From positions 1,736,001 to 1,800,000 of the forward strand of contig NC_088716.1 of the NCBI RefSeq assembly GCF_963576615.1: DNA of 64,000 bases, written 5' to 3'. The first letter of the stretch is position 1; each line of letters opens with the position of its first letter. Positions 12,801 to 21,500 of the stretch are shown piece by piece. The position numbers and the translations under genes are program-made. Origin of the DNA: Watersipora subatra. Its lineage: Eukaryota > Bryozoa > Gymnolaemata > Cheilostomatida > Watersiporidae. The notes beneath the pieces were generated by a model that saw only the letters and a list, made by a program, of their open reading frames with translations, was not told where the DNA came from and ran no database searches.

Positions 12801-14156
12801 TGTGGCTGGATGCTAGGATTGCGTAATATTGTCTCCGTCAGCACCGTAACATGTCATGGAAAAGTACTGGCTTAGGGTGATGGTAAGTTCAGTTATTTTT
12901 GGTAGTGCTTGGTGATGGGTGGATAGATATAATTACTCCCAAATTCCTTGGTGGTTTCCATAGGCGGTGTTGACTCATCAGTTTCCAGATTGATGTATTA
13001 TAATTTTGACATTTCCAATTAGGGGATATTTTGATGTCTCTTAGGCGTCTTGATGCTCGAACGAAATATATGCATGTACGGTGGTCTGGCTACATTCCTG
13101 CTGTTATCATGTTTTCGGAGTATTTCCATACAACAGTGTTATCGAGAATGTAATTTCTGTTTATATTAACAGAGAGTGGAAAAATTGCACAGAAGTTGAG
13201 ATCGCGTCTGCGTGCAAACCATTGCAGCTATAAGAAAAAGGCTTTAGAATACAGCAACCTCCATCCAGAAACGACAACAGAAAAGCTGCAAAGCTGTTTG
13301 AAGTCAGGGTTATTCCCATGGGCAGTTGTCCGTGGAGGTAAGTTTTTTCATGAAATATTAATTCCCCGCAACAAATCTAGACATTCCTTGTTCAACTTTT
13401 ACACATGAAAATCCTATATTAGCAAGCCATGCTGATGTCACTTTTTGATGTTTCAGATATAACCTTCTCACAGGATGTTCTTAAGGCAGTGGAGAGCTAT
13501 CAATTGTGGCAGAGAACTGTAGAAGAAATCCCTATTCTAGAACAGGAAAGGCATACAATGATAAGAACAATAGGTGAGTTTCTCATCCGTGTTTGTAGAT
13601 GCTTAATATACATGATATAGTATCAATAGTGATGTCTCAGTTGTTTTTAGCAGGTCCATTCTATAACAAATTGTCTACAACATCACGTTGAAACATAAGA
13701 TACTTTTTTAAGTATTTAGTTGAATTCTGAGTTCAGATTTCTGGCTAATTTGGTCCTCTTCATTTTCAGTCCAGCAACTTGATACATGCAATGGAGAAGA
13801 GGCCATATTTCTTCAAAACATGGTCGAAAAATCCTCTGTTTTCTTCTCTGAGGAAGTTGAAGTACGTACTATTAAATTGGGGAAGAACAGTATCGCAATA
13901 GTGATCAAGCTTTTGCCAATCACTGTTTGCCAGTCAGCAACAACATTTCATATAGCAGAAAATGACAGATTTAAAAAACATCCAGTATTATTTATGCCAT
14001 GACCGATGATTTACCTATGATTTACTTATGATTTCATTCATTGAATTATTCTATTGTTAGGATATGCAGCTAGCTGTATCACTATGCCAGGACTTAGATG
14101 TATCTGATGATGACGAGGACGACGATGACTCTGATGGAAGTTTTTATGGGGATTGA
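890..14156 (+). CDS. KDZ-family transposase-like protein, 17 exons, one frameshift
   Basis: Exons: 890-1007, 1115-1186, 1701-1844, 1968-2069, 2657-2888, 3102-3283, 3617-3713, 4155-4325, 4538-4681, 4849-4966, 5238-5329, 5489-5603, 6805-6882, 13173-13337, 13457-13573, 13770-13861, 14061-14156. Every intron is GT-AG and every phase joins, except inside exon 5. The total is 2135 nt, one base short of 712 codons. Motifs in KDZ order are CPxC (exon 4), CEAC (exon 5), CPAC then HIDGN (about residues 257-271), TGCLLATCRH and GEIYAYPYTMQ (exon 8), ALDTMCRYW and MHAKAHRWSCQ (exon 9), and GETTE (exon 10). The two Asp and the Glu fit the family's DDE catalytic residues. The C-terminus is acidic. KDZ proteins are DNA transposases of fungi and animals. 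I saw no terminal inverted repeats, so it may be a mobile copy, a host-domesticated gene or a decaying one. The ATG at 890 is the first in frame, but an upstream exon is possible. Confidence 0.8.
1187..1470 (+). repeat. Dispersed repeat, copy 1 (intron 2)
   Basis: Sequence from 'aaagacccagcac' through 'ggtggctgtaccaatgaat' to 'ctatagccaatgaagctgg' recurs in order at 3700-4110 and, reversed, at 24270-24530. It is non-coding and fills most of intron 2. I found no terminal inverted repeat or poly(A) tail, so the class is open. Confidence 0.6.
2104..2621 (+). repeat. 29-bp minisatellite in intron 4 (about 18 units)
   Basis: Unit of about 29 bp resembling AGGCTACYCTAGGTTACCT followed by GTACTARYAT, repeated head to tail. 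Variants recur in blocks of several units (for example 2161-2340 against 2381-2560), so a higher-order duplication built part of the array. It fills the intron between exons 4 and 5 of the KDZ gene. Confidence 0.85.
2657..2888 (+). CDS. KDZ exon 5, contains a frameshift
   Basis: Entered in the frame set by exon 4, it reads IDVMVCEACS and then runs to a stop. From about 2703 the KDZ-like sequence continues in another frame (FLAEPQQLVQYGLWPVDVEG) to the donor at 2888, which joins exon 6 in phase 0. The second frame has a TGA at 2691-2693, so no acceptor I can find rescues it. One base appears lost, or two gained, between about 2694 and 2715. A sequencing error is possible. As read, the protein would stop here after about 190 residues. 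Confidence 0.7.
3102..3283 (+). CDS. KDZ exon 6: CPAC and first catalytic Asp
   Basis: Phase 0 at its start, phase 2 at its end. It encodes FNYSMSEWR, a basic-acidic helix, then CPAC and HIDGNAKLFHY. CPAC followed about ten residues later by DGN is the hallmark of the KDZ catalytic core; the D of DGN is the expected first metal-binding residue. Confidence 0.8.
3700..4110 (+). repeat. Dispersed repeat, copy 2 (overlaps KDZ exon 7 end)
   Basis: Homologous to copies at 1187-1470 and, reversed, 24270-24530. Similarity to the 24-kb copy starts at 'gcaaacacaattcg', the last bases of exon 7, and continues through the GTGAG splice donor into intron 7. The exon end and donor therefore appear to lie inside the repeat, or the distant copy was captured from this locus. 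Confidence 0.6.
4155..4325 (+). CDS. KDZ exon 8: CRH motif
   Basis: A phase-0 exon of 57 codons. It encodes RCGDTVWKAAS, DVTGCLLATCRHCFLLKGL and MTRGEIYAYPYTMQ. The spacing Thr-Gly, CRH, then GEIxAYP closely follows the middle of the KDZ catalytic domain and is the strongest family evidence in the gene. Confidence 0.85.
4538..4681 (+). CDS. KDZ exon 9: second Asp and H-rich motif
   Basis: A phase-0 exon of 48 codons. ALDTMCRYWPW supplies the expected second Asp, and MHAKAHRWSCQ matches the family's FHxxAHxxxCQ-type block. Its last 24 bases and its splice donor are the first unit of a threefold tandem repeat. Confidence 0.8.
4658..4780 (+). repeat. Three 41-bp tandem units carrying the exon 9 splice donor
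   Basis: Units 4658-4698, 4699-4739 and 4740-4780 are almost identical. Unit 1 holds the coding end of exon 9 and the donor cag|gtatct. Units 2 and 3 read cagtaatct, which still contains a GT one base earlier. Two decoy donors therefore follow the real one. Confidence 0.9.
4849..4966 (+). CDS. KDZ exon 10: catalytic Glu
   Basis: Starts after a T-rich tract and TTTTTTCAG. It encodes VTVGTGLSTGETTELVNSY, then a Thr/Met-rich turn that runs on into the RWRRLEQGAAFWN of exon 11. GETTE matches the GEgtEr-type block whose Glu completes the KDZ acidic triad. Confidence 0.75.
5027..5088. other. Intronic inverted repeats, perfect 21-bp stem
   Basis: 5038-5058 and 5068-5088 are exact reverse complements with a 9-nt loop. 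5027-5040 can instead pair with 5049-5062 with one mismatch, so two exclusive hairpins share the middle arm. It lies in intron 10 of the KDZ gene. Confidence 0.85.
5800..6620. mobile_element. Fold-back element in KDZ intron 12
   Basis: Arms of roughly 275-295 bp at about 5877-6150 and 6270-6564 are imperfect reverse complements around a spacer of about 120 bp. The outer left edge carries GTGCCTCCGGCGTTGCCCGG, a motif I associate with animal dispersed repeats. Open frames of about 100 residues read outward from the spacer on both strands and share NLISFYIIFCAKSVMITNG and LPISAADASGAVR. The shared peptide follows from the inversion and is not independent evidence of coding. Confidence 0.7.
6947..7843 (-). 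repeat. 3' LTR of the gag-only element
   Basis: Read on the minus strand it begins TGTTGTATGG directly after the polypurine tract. It matches 12239-13135 over its full 897 bp with one difference noted. The inner-outer edge is uncertain by a few bases because TATTATA occurs at the junction. Confidence 0.9.
7844..7853 (-). other. Polypurine tract
   Basis: On the minus strand this reads ACGGGAGAAA immediately before the LTR start TGTTGT. That is the expected plus-strand primer site of an LTR element in this orientation. Confidence 0.7.
7854..9579 (-). other. Interior downstream of gag, no pol
   Basis: About 1.7 kb between the gag stop and the polypurine tract. Only short frames occur (for example 8942-9130 and 8144-8341) and none shows a protease DTG, reverse transcriptase or integrase motif. 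A full element would carry pol here, so pol has been lost or replaced. Confidence 0.7.
9580..10527 (-). CDS. gag: Gag-like capsid protein of the LTR element
   Basis: An intact 315-codon frame. The N-terminal third is basic then Pro/Ser-rich (MVKKRAKKTTPAVRR). From about residue 90 it resembles the retrotransposon Gag capsid domain: FKEGDNFEDYLDRWEILM, then ALPAKLVGPAWETYRN, YSSLKKELISAF and INDFYSEIMAAGR. Capsid proteins of this type coat the element's RNA. No CCHC zinc knuckle follows; the frame ends in an acidic tail (VEDFEYYE). Function as a particle protein is inferred from the family. Confidence 0.8.
   Translation of the reverse strand: MVKKRAKKTTPAVRRALRSQIILQDQSPHGEQLSPEDVEAQEKSPQGEKPTVDDSGSYTGSGVAPRTSNGDLFFPPKTGPPIISVVPNVDNIEPFKEGDNFEDYLDRWEILMAQYNYDNRRLAQALPAKLVGPAWETYRNVIKLNPNCARSYSSLKKELISAFRVDQPLREKNLWNISQGRKSINDFYSEIMAAGRSVFKDLPEVNRDRVIKSAFIGGLKESYQRSILKQENITLQEALKEARNLEAIDKAVTRNKTMSVNQVDTDSLAPLTRQVQGLTMIVNDQARQIEENEAEFLRRDEPSRNYRVEDFEYYE
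10528..12215 (-). other. Long leader of the LTR element
   Basis: About 1.7 kb between the primer site and the gag start, with no credible frame. It contains the stem-loop array at 11333-11763. A long structured leader would be transcribed ahead of gag. Confidence 0.7.
11333..11763 (-). repeat. Six stem-loop repeats with a conserved loop and covarying stems
   Basis: Each copy has a core CTGCAAACCGAAACAGTC (plus-strand reading) flanked by complementary arms. Arms: 11333-11345 with 11366-11377 (GATCTA and CTTTC pairing with TAGATC and GAAAG); 11510-11519 with 11538-11547 (TATAACTTTC/GAAAGTTATA); 11581-11587 with 11608-11614, 11640-11646 with 11667-11673, and 11728-11734 with 11755-11761 (TAATTTC/GAAATTA). 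A divergent copy lies near 11430-11472. GGCACGCGGCTAT separates several copies. Stem sequences differ between copies yet keep pairing. Confidence 0.8.
12216..12233 (-). promoter_or_regulatory. Primer binding site, tRNA-Ala type
   Basis: The plus strand reads TACCCGGCATCTCCACCA, the form of an animal tRNA-Ala 3' end including CCA. The minus-strand element therefore carries its complement, TGGTGGAGATGC and onward, five bases inside the LTR. This fixes the orientation and predicts tRNA-Ala priming. Confidence 0.85.
12239..13135 (-). repeat. 5' LTR of the gag-only element
   Basis: The 897-bp partner of 6947-7843. In element orientation it would hold the promoter. The probable target duplicate GTGTT follows at 13136, after which the KDZ intron resumes and reaches exon 14 at 13173. 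Confidence 0.9.
14061..14156 (+). CDS. KDZ exon 17: acidic C-terminus and stop
   Basis: Phase-0 exon after CTATTGTTAG. It ends SDDDEDDDDSDGSFYGD and TGA at 14154-14156. A run of Asp is encoded by a GAY-rich tract; slippage there could vary its length. Confidence 0.75.
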   Translation, partial: DMQLAVSLCQDLDVSDDDEDDDDSDGSFYGD

Positions 14157-14218
14157 AATGCCATGCTGATCTACTTTCTGTATTACTTTTTATGCTGATC
14201 TTCACAAAACAATATTGT

Positions 14219-14252
14219 AATAAAGTATATTAATTTATTTCTCAATAATAAA
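14219..14252 (+). terminator. Two poly(A) signals of the KDZ gene
   Basis: AATAAA at 14219-14224 and 14247-14252, 63 and 91 bases after the stop codon. They support this as the true gene end. Confidence 0.7.
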
Positions 14253-14279
14253 CGAAATGTCTTTTGTATAACCTTTAGT

Positions 14280-16121
14280 ACATGTGACCCCGGCCGTCAG
14301 AATGTACAATCGTGCGGTAATTCCATTGTTCACAATAGCGCGCTAAGCGTGCTTCACGCTATTATATGACTCACCGTCACTATTTTAGTAAACAGTGGTT
14401 TACAGTGCATTCAACCCTGCTCTTTTACATGGTCTTGTTTATTTTTGTGTCTGACCAATCATAAATCCAGAATTGCCATTTAGCTATACCCAGTGTCGTC
14501 TGGTTTCACAGAGTCCGGCGACCAACAGAAGCGTATACGGGAGGGAGCTCGATTCCAAACAAACAGGCCACGCCTACTAGTTTTATATAAGTTATAATGT
14601 AGAAGCCGCAACATTAATCAACAAAAACTACTCCCATTAGCAGTCGCTTTGAAATTGATAGTTGTATTATACACCACTTGAAAAAGGACAAAATTTTCTA
14701 CAAGAAACTACAAATTATTTTTTGTAATAAGTAAATGCAAAAGAGTGAGATGTTGAGAGCGAGGTAAGAATATTCCATTAGAGATCAGCATGTCGATCGG
14801 GTTTGTTTGGAATCAAGCGTTTTTGTTTCCGGCTTTTGGTCACGGGACTCTGTGCAACTACGTATACGGCTCTGACTATACCCATATTGGTGGTTGCTAT
14901 GGAATTTTTCATAACCCAAGATCACAACTGTAGGCTTTAACTGCGGGTGCGCGCATGTATGTGGCCATTTCCTCTTTTAATGCTTCAGGCTAGAACGAAA
15001 TAAACAATCGCCAAATTACGGCTTGTTGATGCTAGATGAGTATTTCTACTTAGAATCTGAGTCAGCTGCCTCAGATCATAGTGAAAGCGATGATGAGAAT
15101 TATGATAATAGGTCAACCTTAGAAATACAGCTGCTTACGCAGTATGTGGCTGCTAACGATAATGCGAATTAATTAAATCAAATTACAGAGAATAACGATC
15201 AGCCTATCACTGCTGATAACATTCCCATTCTAGCTGTTGACATCAAACTAATAAGTGGGTGCAAGTGTAGGGAATTATGCGCTAGTTTTATGTCATCTGA
15301 ACAATTAAGCCTCATTAGAACTGTATATCAAGGATTGCCGAAGGAAACATTGGATATGGTTGCGTTGAGACAAATTGCCGCTAGCATAACAAACAAACCT
15401 CTCCAATGTGCTACAATAAATCTCTGCAGCGTACTCGTGCTACACTGTGTGAGTGTTAAACTACATAAAAAGAGCTCTAGATTGAATAGTCACTTGATGA
15501 GTTGGGTTGATATTTTCGCATCACATATTTTCCGCATCGTTGACCTTACCACGACCTTCTGTATAGGTGGACAATTCTGAATACACATCCAGCTCTTTGT
15601 TAAGTTGTTGGACTGTCATTAAATGCAGTCATAGCAATATAGCTTGATGAGAATTGCCCAGTTTGAAGCATACCCTTTTAATGAATACATCCAGGACGGT
15701 GAGCTTTTAGCCACATATATTGTTAACCTTACCATGACCTTTGGGATGTCAACTGTCAATCGAATTGGAATAAAAATGCAACGATCATCTGTTTCAAGGT
15801 TTTATTGTGAAGAATGCCGGGTTTCATCAATATAGGTTGAGATTTAGTGGTTGGTTGCTATGGCATTTTGATTTGTAAGAAAATACCATGATTTACAGTT
15901 CATGAATCACCAACTTTATTCTGATTAAACTCAAAACAACAGTTTTAGTTTATCATGAGACCTTCTCTACTAAATCTTGCCTAACCTGGGTATAAATAAT
16001 CCAATTTAAAAAAATATAAAATGCATTAAAATCCTCAGAATTTGCTGATTTTAAATCTTTAAATAACTCAAAAATGTGGTTTTAGCACAATTGTACATTC
16101 TGACTGCCTGGGTCACATATG
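14280..16121. mobile_element. Decayed DNA transposon with about 38-bp terminal inverted repeats
   Basis: The left end ACATGTGACCCCGGCCGTCA and the reversed right end ACATATGTGACCCAGGCAGTC are followed by near-identical GAATGTACAATYGTGC. The interior has broken coding remnants: an acidic stretch near 15030-15170 (DEYFYLESESAASDHSESDD) and one near 15250-15400 with GCKCRELCASF and LIRTVYQGLPKETLDM, loosely like Cys-bearing parts of invertebrate transposases. Stops interrupt both. The family is not determined. Confidence 0.65.
14507..14854. mobile_element. Nested MITE, 348 bp
   Basis: Inverted ends CACAGAGTCCGGCGACCAA and, reversed, CACAGAGTCCCGTGACCAA; a second inverted pair ATTCCAAACAAAC lies inside. 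It is non-coding and sits within the older element at 14280-16121. Confidence 0.7.
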
Positions 16122-16164
16122 TTATCAGCCAGAATAAAATGGACAACCCCTCTCAGGTGAGTCT

Positions 16165-17910
16165 AGGCCATGCGACAATAGGTGAGAATGTCATAACAAG
16201 CCTGTCGGGCACCTAGTTTTAACTATTTTGATACCTTTGGATACAGGTGAGAATGACAAAAAATCCATTGCAATGAGCCTCCTGTATCCATTATATAAAA
16301 TATTCAATTATGACAGGCAACACAAGGTGGAGATAAATCCTGAATATCTTTTACTGTTTACATAAGAACTAAGGCAAATGTAGCAATATTGAAGTAATAT
16401 TCAGTATTAACATAGTTCAGCAGTATAAATGCCAAGTTTTTATACATGTGGCCTAAAAATTGTAAAAATTCATTCTCACAAAACTATTCAGGGCGACATG
16501 AGTAAATAAAATAATAGGTTTCCACAAGTATTGTGATTTGCATGGAGAAGCAAGTCGGGCACCTAATTTTAACCATTTCAATTTTTTCAGGATACAAGTC
16601 AAAATGACTAAAATGCATTTCCATAAGCCTACTGTATCTATTGAGTTGAATTATTAAAATATTCAACTATGACAGGCAACACAAAGGGGAGATAAATCCT
16701 GAATATCTTTCACTGTTTACATAAGAACTAAGGCAAATGTAGCAATATTGAAGTAATATTCAGTATTAACATAGTTCAGCAGTGTAAATGCCAAGTTTTT
16801 ATACATGTGGCCTAAAAATTGTAAAAATTCATTCTCACAAAACTATTCAGAGCGACATGAGTAAATAAAATAATAGGTTTCCACAAGTATTGTGATTTGC
16901 ATGGAGAAGCAAGTCGGGCACCTAATTTTAACCATTTCAATTTTTTCAGGATACAAGTCAAAATGACTAAAATGCATTTCCATAAGCCTACTGTATCTAT
17001 TGAGTTGAATTATTAAAATATTCAACTATGACAGGCAACACAAGGGGGAGATAAATCCTGAATATCTTTCACTGTTTACATAAGAACTAAGGCAAATGTA
17101 GCAATATTGAAGTAATATTCAGTATTAACATAGTTCAGCAGTATAAATGCCAAGTTTTTATACATGTGGCCTAAAAATTGTAAAAATTCATTCTCACAAA
17201 ACTATTCAGAGCGACATGAGTAAATAAAATAATAGGTTTCCACAAGTATTGTGATTTGCATGGAGAAGCAAGTCGGGCACCTAATTTTAACCATTTCAAT
17301 TTTTTCAGGATACAAGTCAAAATGACTAAAATGCATTTCCATAAGCCTACTGTATCTATTGAGTTGAATTATTAAAATATTCAACTATGACAGGCAACAC
17401 AAGGGGGAGATAAATCCTGAATATCTTTCACTGTTTACATAAGAACTAAGGCAAATGTAGCAATATTGAAGTAATATTCAGTATTAACAAGGCTCACCGG
17501 TATAAATACCAAGTTTTTATACACGTGGCCTAAAAATTGTAAAAGTTCATTCTCACAAAACTATTCAGGGCTACATGAGTAAATGAAGTAATAGGTTTCC
17601 ACAAGTATTGTGATTTGTATGGAGAAGCAAGTCGGGCACCTAGTTTTAACCATTTAAATTTCTCAAGATACAAGTAAAAATGACTAAAATGCATTTCAAT
17701 AAGCCTACTGTATCTACTGAGTTGAATTATTAAAATATTCAACTATGACAGGCAACACAAGGGGGAGATAAATCCTGAATATCTTTCACTGTTTACATGG
17801 GAACTAACGCAAATGTAGCAACACTGAAATAATATTGAGTATTAACATGGCTCAGCAGTATAAATACCAAGTTTTTAGACATGTGGGACAAGAATTGTAG
17901 AAATTCGTTA
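16165..17910. repeat. 359-bp tandem satellite, about 4.9 units
   Basis: The landmark CATTCTCACAAAACTATTCA recurs at about 16470, 16829, 17188 and 17548, a period of 359-360 bp. The middle units are nearly identical; the first and last are more diverged, as expected when the array centre is homogenised. A 60-codon minus-strand frame recurs in each unit and is a by-product of the repeat. Confidence 0.9.
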
Positions 17911-18503
17911 TTAATAGATAAATATTATCCATCTACTCTGGAGTTGTCTATTCATACCTGCAGGTGTCCGCACCAGTGAGACAGCCATGACACTTTCAGC
18001 CATCACTGCCTTACCAAAAAAGCAGTGATTTACAAAACTGTTCTGGACCACATCAGTGCACATCCTAAGGCTTCGAAAACTTTATGATGGTTTGTATGGA
18101 CTAAGCAGGTGAGCAAGTTGCATAAATCAACCTGATTGGACAACAGGTTAGAATTGTGTTAGAATGTTGTGGTTATGTGTAGGGGGTCCCTGTGATCACT
18201 TTTATTGAACATAATTATAAGATTACACAAAGGATCACAACAAAGCTGTGTAGGGAACTCCACACAAGAGTAAGCAAGATTCCGTTCTATTCTATTTCTT
18301 CTTCCTATTGTTATCAATCCTCAAATAGAATAATGCAAGCCGGGTAGTTTGATCTGATGAATTGATTATTGCAACAAAGTGTTATTTTCTGTTGATTATT
18401 AATTGATATATTATATTACTATTATATTACATATTTTTACATTATACAAGTAAAGAATGTCTGTGTATGTGGATGCTTGCTGGTGGCAGATAGGAGTTGC
18501 TGG
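17911..18503. other. Intergenic region and 3' flank of the chromodomain gene
   Basis: No gene seen. On the minus strand an AATAAA-type signal (plus TTTATT near 18199) lies about 300 bases past the stop of the chromodomain gene and could be its poly(A) site. Confidence 0.4.
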
Positions 18504-21500
18504 TCATGTTGACTGGACATGTTCCTGCAAAAGAAGGAAAAACGGTAAAGAAATGCTGTCTGAAGTGACAAAACAAGATGTGCATTAGTTACCCAGTAAA
18601 AACACATGGCTATATGATGATTCAGCTGGGGAGGCGATACTCTTTTCGGCTGATGTCCTTGCAACTAACTTGTATGATATGAATGCATTACGTGACAAAA
18701 ATCGGGCGACATATAGCCATGAATGGGGTGCAGATTTGACTCCATGATTGTGGCGATCTTTATCAATGATTAGGTAAACAATAAGACTTTCAGCAAAGCA
18801 CTTTTTGCTTGTGTAACTGGCTAAACTCACCTTATAGTTTAGCAGTGCCAAAGTTTGTTTGAGATTTCCAGAGGGCTCCCAGGTGTTACTTCTGCAACAA
18901 AATAAAATTGAGATGATTATTAGTCTGATCAGCTGGTGGGTTTTAAGATGCTACATGTTTCCGCTCTTAACATAAGGTCATTGTGCTTTGTTGCAGCAAT
19001 GACTAAATAAATAAATGACAACTCAATACAGCATCAATTGCTCTATTGTTGATAATCCTGATTTGTGTATACTCTGCTAAATTGTTATTTTCATCGTATT
19101 GACTGGCTGAAGCTGAGTCATGACTAAAAGCATGGATTTTAGTCACGACTCAGCCCATGAATATTCGCCCCTAATAGACATTCGGCTGACGTGACTTACT
19201 GTGATGAATAATGTTTCCACTTGACCAGGTACAGTGTTCTACCATTCTTGTCCTGAAAAAGATTCAGAAACAAATTATGAGAATCGAAAAGTGAAAGAGA
19301 GAGGAGAGGAGGGGCAGAAAATCTATGTCAAACATATTGTAACATGTGGTAGTGAATGTAGTCCACGCATGACCAGAGGTTGAAACTTTTTGAACACAAA
19401 ATATCAATTTGCATTCCAAATATGTGTCAAGTTGTCTTTTCTCGACAGTAACATTACCCATTGCTGATACAAAAAATTGATCAAATTTGCACCTATCTAA
19501 TAAAACAATGCCATAAGATATTGAACGTCATTTAAAAATAATACACATAGATTACCGAGTGCACCATTTCAGGTATTTGTAATGATCATACCCAGTTAAT
19601 TAACCAATTTAGTCCTTTTAGGCAATTTTTTGCGAAAGGATAGATCCCCAGGATTATAGATGTTTATTGGCATGAGAAAACGAAAAATTACCATGATTTG
19701 GACCTTGGTATACTTCAATGTGTACTCTAAAACACTGGAAAAGTGCCCTTGACTGTTCATCAACTTACCAACTTTTCACTCAATATCTCTTCTGCATCTG
19801 AGTCAGAATTGTTTGGGTTAATATATTCTGCTGGAGTAGTATTTCCTATACAACAAAGAAAAACCATATCTTTGGTGAAAAAAGACGCAATGATTGAGCT
19901 GCTAGCAACCAGTGCATATCACAGCATGTTAGCGCAACAAGTAATTTGTACAAGCGAAAAGCCCATCCTGAATCAGACCTGAAATCAACCATGGTTAGCT
20001 GAAGAAAGCAAGTTATTTGATCATTTACTGCCACCCTGTGGGCTGTTGGCATGTCGTGATTATGACAAAGCTGTTAGTGAGTGAGGCAAACGCAAGCTGT
20101 GTTGTGGTTATTTGGCTGCCAATTAAAATACAAACATGTCAAATTATGACATGTTAAACAAAATGGTAACAAAATCACGACACCAGGTTGTTATAATTGA
20201 TAGTATTGCAGGGTTGTTTTGTGAATTCCACTATAGGCAAAAAAGACACCACCCATGGGCAGCAAAAACTCTTTTTATTCTTTTCTTTCCTTCCCCTCCC
20301 ACCTCTCCTCGCAAGAAGAGTGGTGAGGGAAGGAAAGAAGAGAATAACAAAAGTTTTTGCTGCCTATGCACCACACAGAAGAAAATTTTTACCTGCATAG
20401 CAGCCATCCTCTCTAAGAGAAAATAAAATAGCAAAATAGTCAATTTCATCATGGTCATAGCGCATTACTGTACAATTGATAAGAGATTCAACACAACGAC
20501 AATGAAAAATGAAACAGCATTTTCTACTTACTAGAGCGCTGCTTATTCGGCCTTTTTCTCTGCTTACACTGGAAAATAACAGTACTGAGGTCAATGGCAT
20601 TCAGAAATTATGGGTACTTTAAATTTGAGTAAAGGTCAACTGCAAAGTAAATATCTCATGGCGTAGACAAACATATCAGCAATGAAATTGCTTGACTGAG
20701 GTTCAACAAAATTAGACAGTGAGAAATGAGCTATGGCTTTACTTACTTTGTGTGTCTGTGTGTGCCATGCTTTGTCAGCACACCTTTTCTACAACAAACG
20801 ATATTGAACATTTCATTGCTGGGTCTGTATTAGTTTTTCTGAACTGTTTGTCTATCTTATATGTCATAATTTGTATGAAGAAAGATGACCAAACAATGGG
20901 AAGCAATTCATATGCATTGTTTCTCTAAAGATCTCGTATTATTTAAAACTTTGGTTTCTTTTGGGACGAAATATTAGGAATACTATACTTACAGCCTTTG
21001 TAGGTGTTGGTGTGGTTGAGGAAGTAGTAGTAGTAGCTGATCTGGGAGTAGAGGTAGAAGGTAATGTAGGAGCAGATGATATGGGAGCAGATGTAGAAGT
21101 TAATGTGGGAACAGATGTAGGAGGTAATGTGGGAACAGATGTAGAAGTTAATGTGGGAGCAGATGTAGGAGGTAATGTGGGAACAGATGTAGAAGTTAAT
21201 GTGGGAGCAGATGTGGAAGGTAATGTGGGAGCAGGTGATATGGGAGCAGATGTAGAAGTTAATGTGGGAGCAGATGTGGAAGGTAATGTAGGAGCAGATG
21301 ATATGGGAGCAGATATAGAAGTTAATGTGGGAACAGACGTAGGAGGTAATGTGGGAGCAGATGTAGGAGGTAATGTGGGAACAGATGTAGAAGTTAATGT
21401 GGGAGCAGATGTGGAAGGTAATGTGGGAGCAGATGTAGCAGGTAATATGGGAACAGATGTAGAAGGTAATGTAGGAGCAGATGTAGACGTTAATATGGGA

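Larger units (their letters stand above)
6947..13135 (-). mobile_element. Young LTR retrotransposon with gag only (TR-GAG-like)
   Basis: Two 897-bp direct repeats flank a 4.4-kb interior; GTGTT occurs at 6942-6946 and 13136-13140 as a probable target duplication. Primer site, polypurine tract and gag all place the element on the minus strand, opposite to the KDZ gene that hosts it in intron 13. No protease, reverse transcriptase or integrase is visible, so it would need help from another element. I saw one difference between the LTRs (about 7253 against 12546), so insertion was recent. Confidence 0.9.

Noticed and set aside
16484..17742. Four similar 60-70-codon minus-strand frames
   Set aside because: One frame per 359-bp satellite unit; no start context, splice sites or domain.
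20719..20928. Plus-strand 69-codon frame with hydrophobic segments
   Set aside because: It lies in an intron of the minus-strand gene and has no family resemblance or splice partners.
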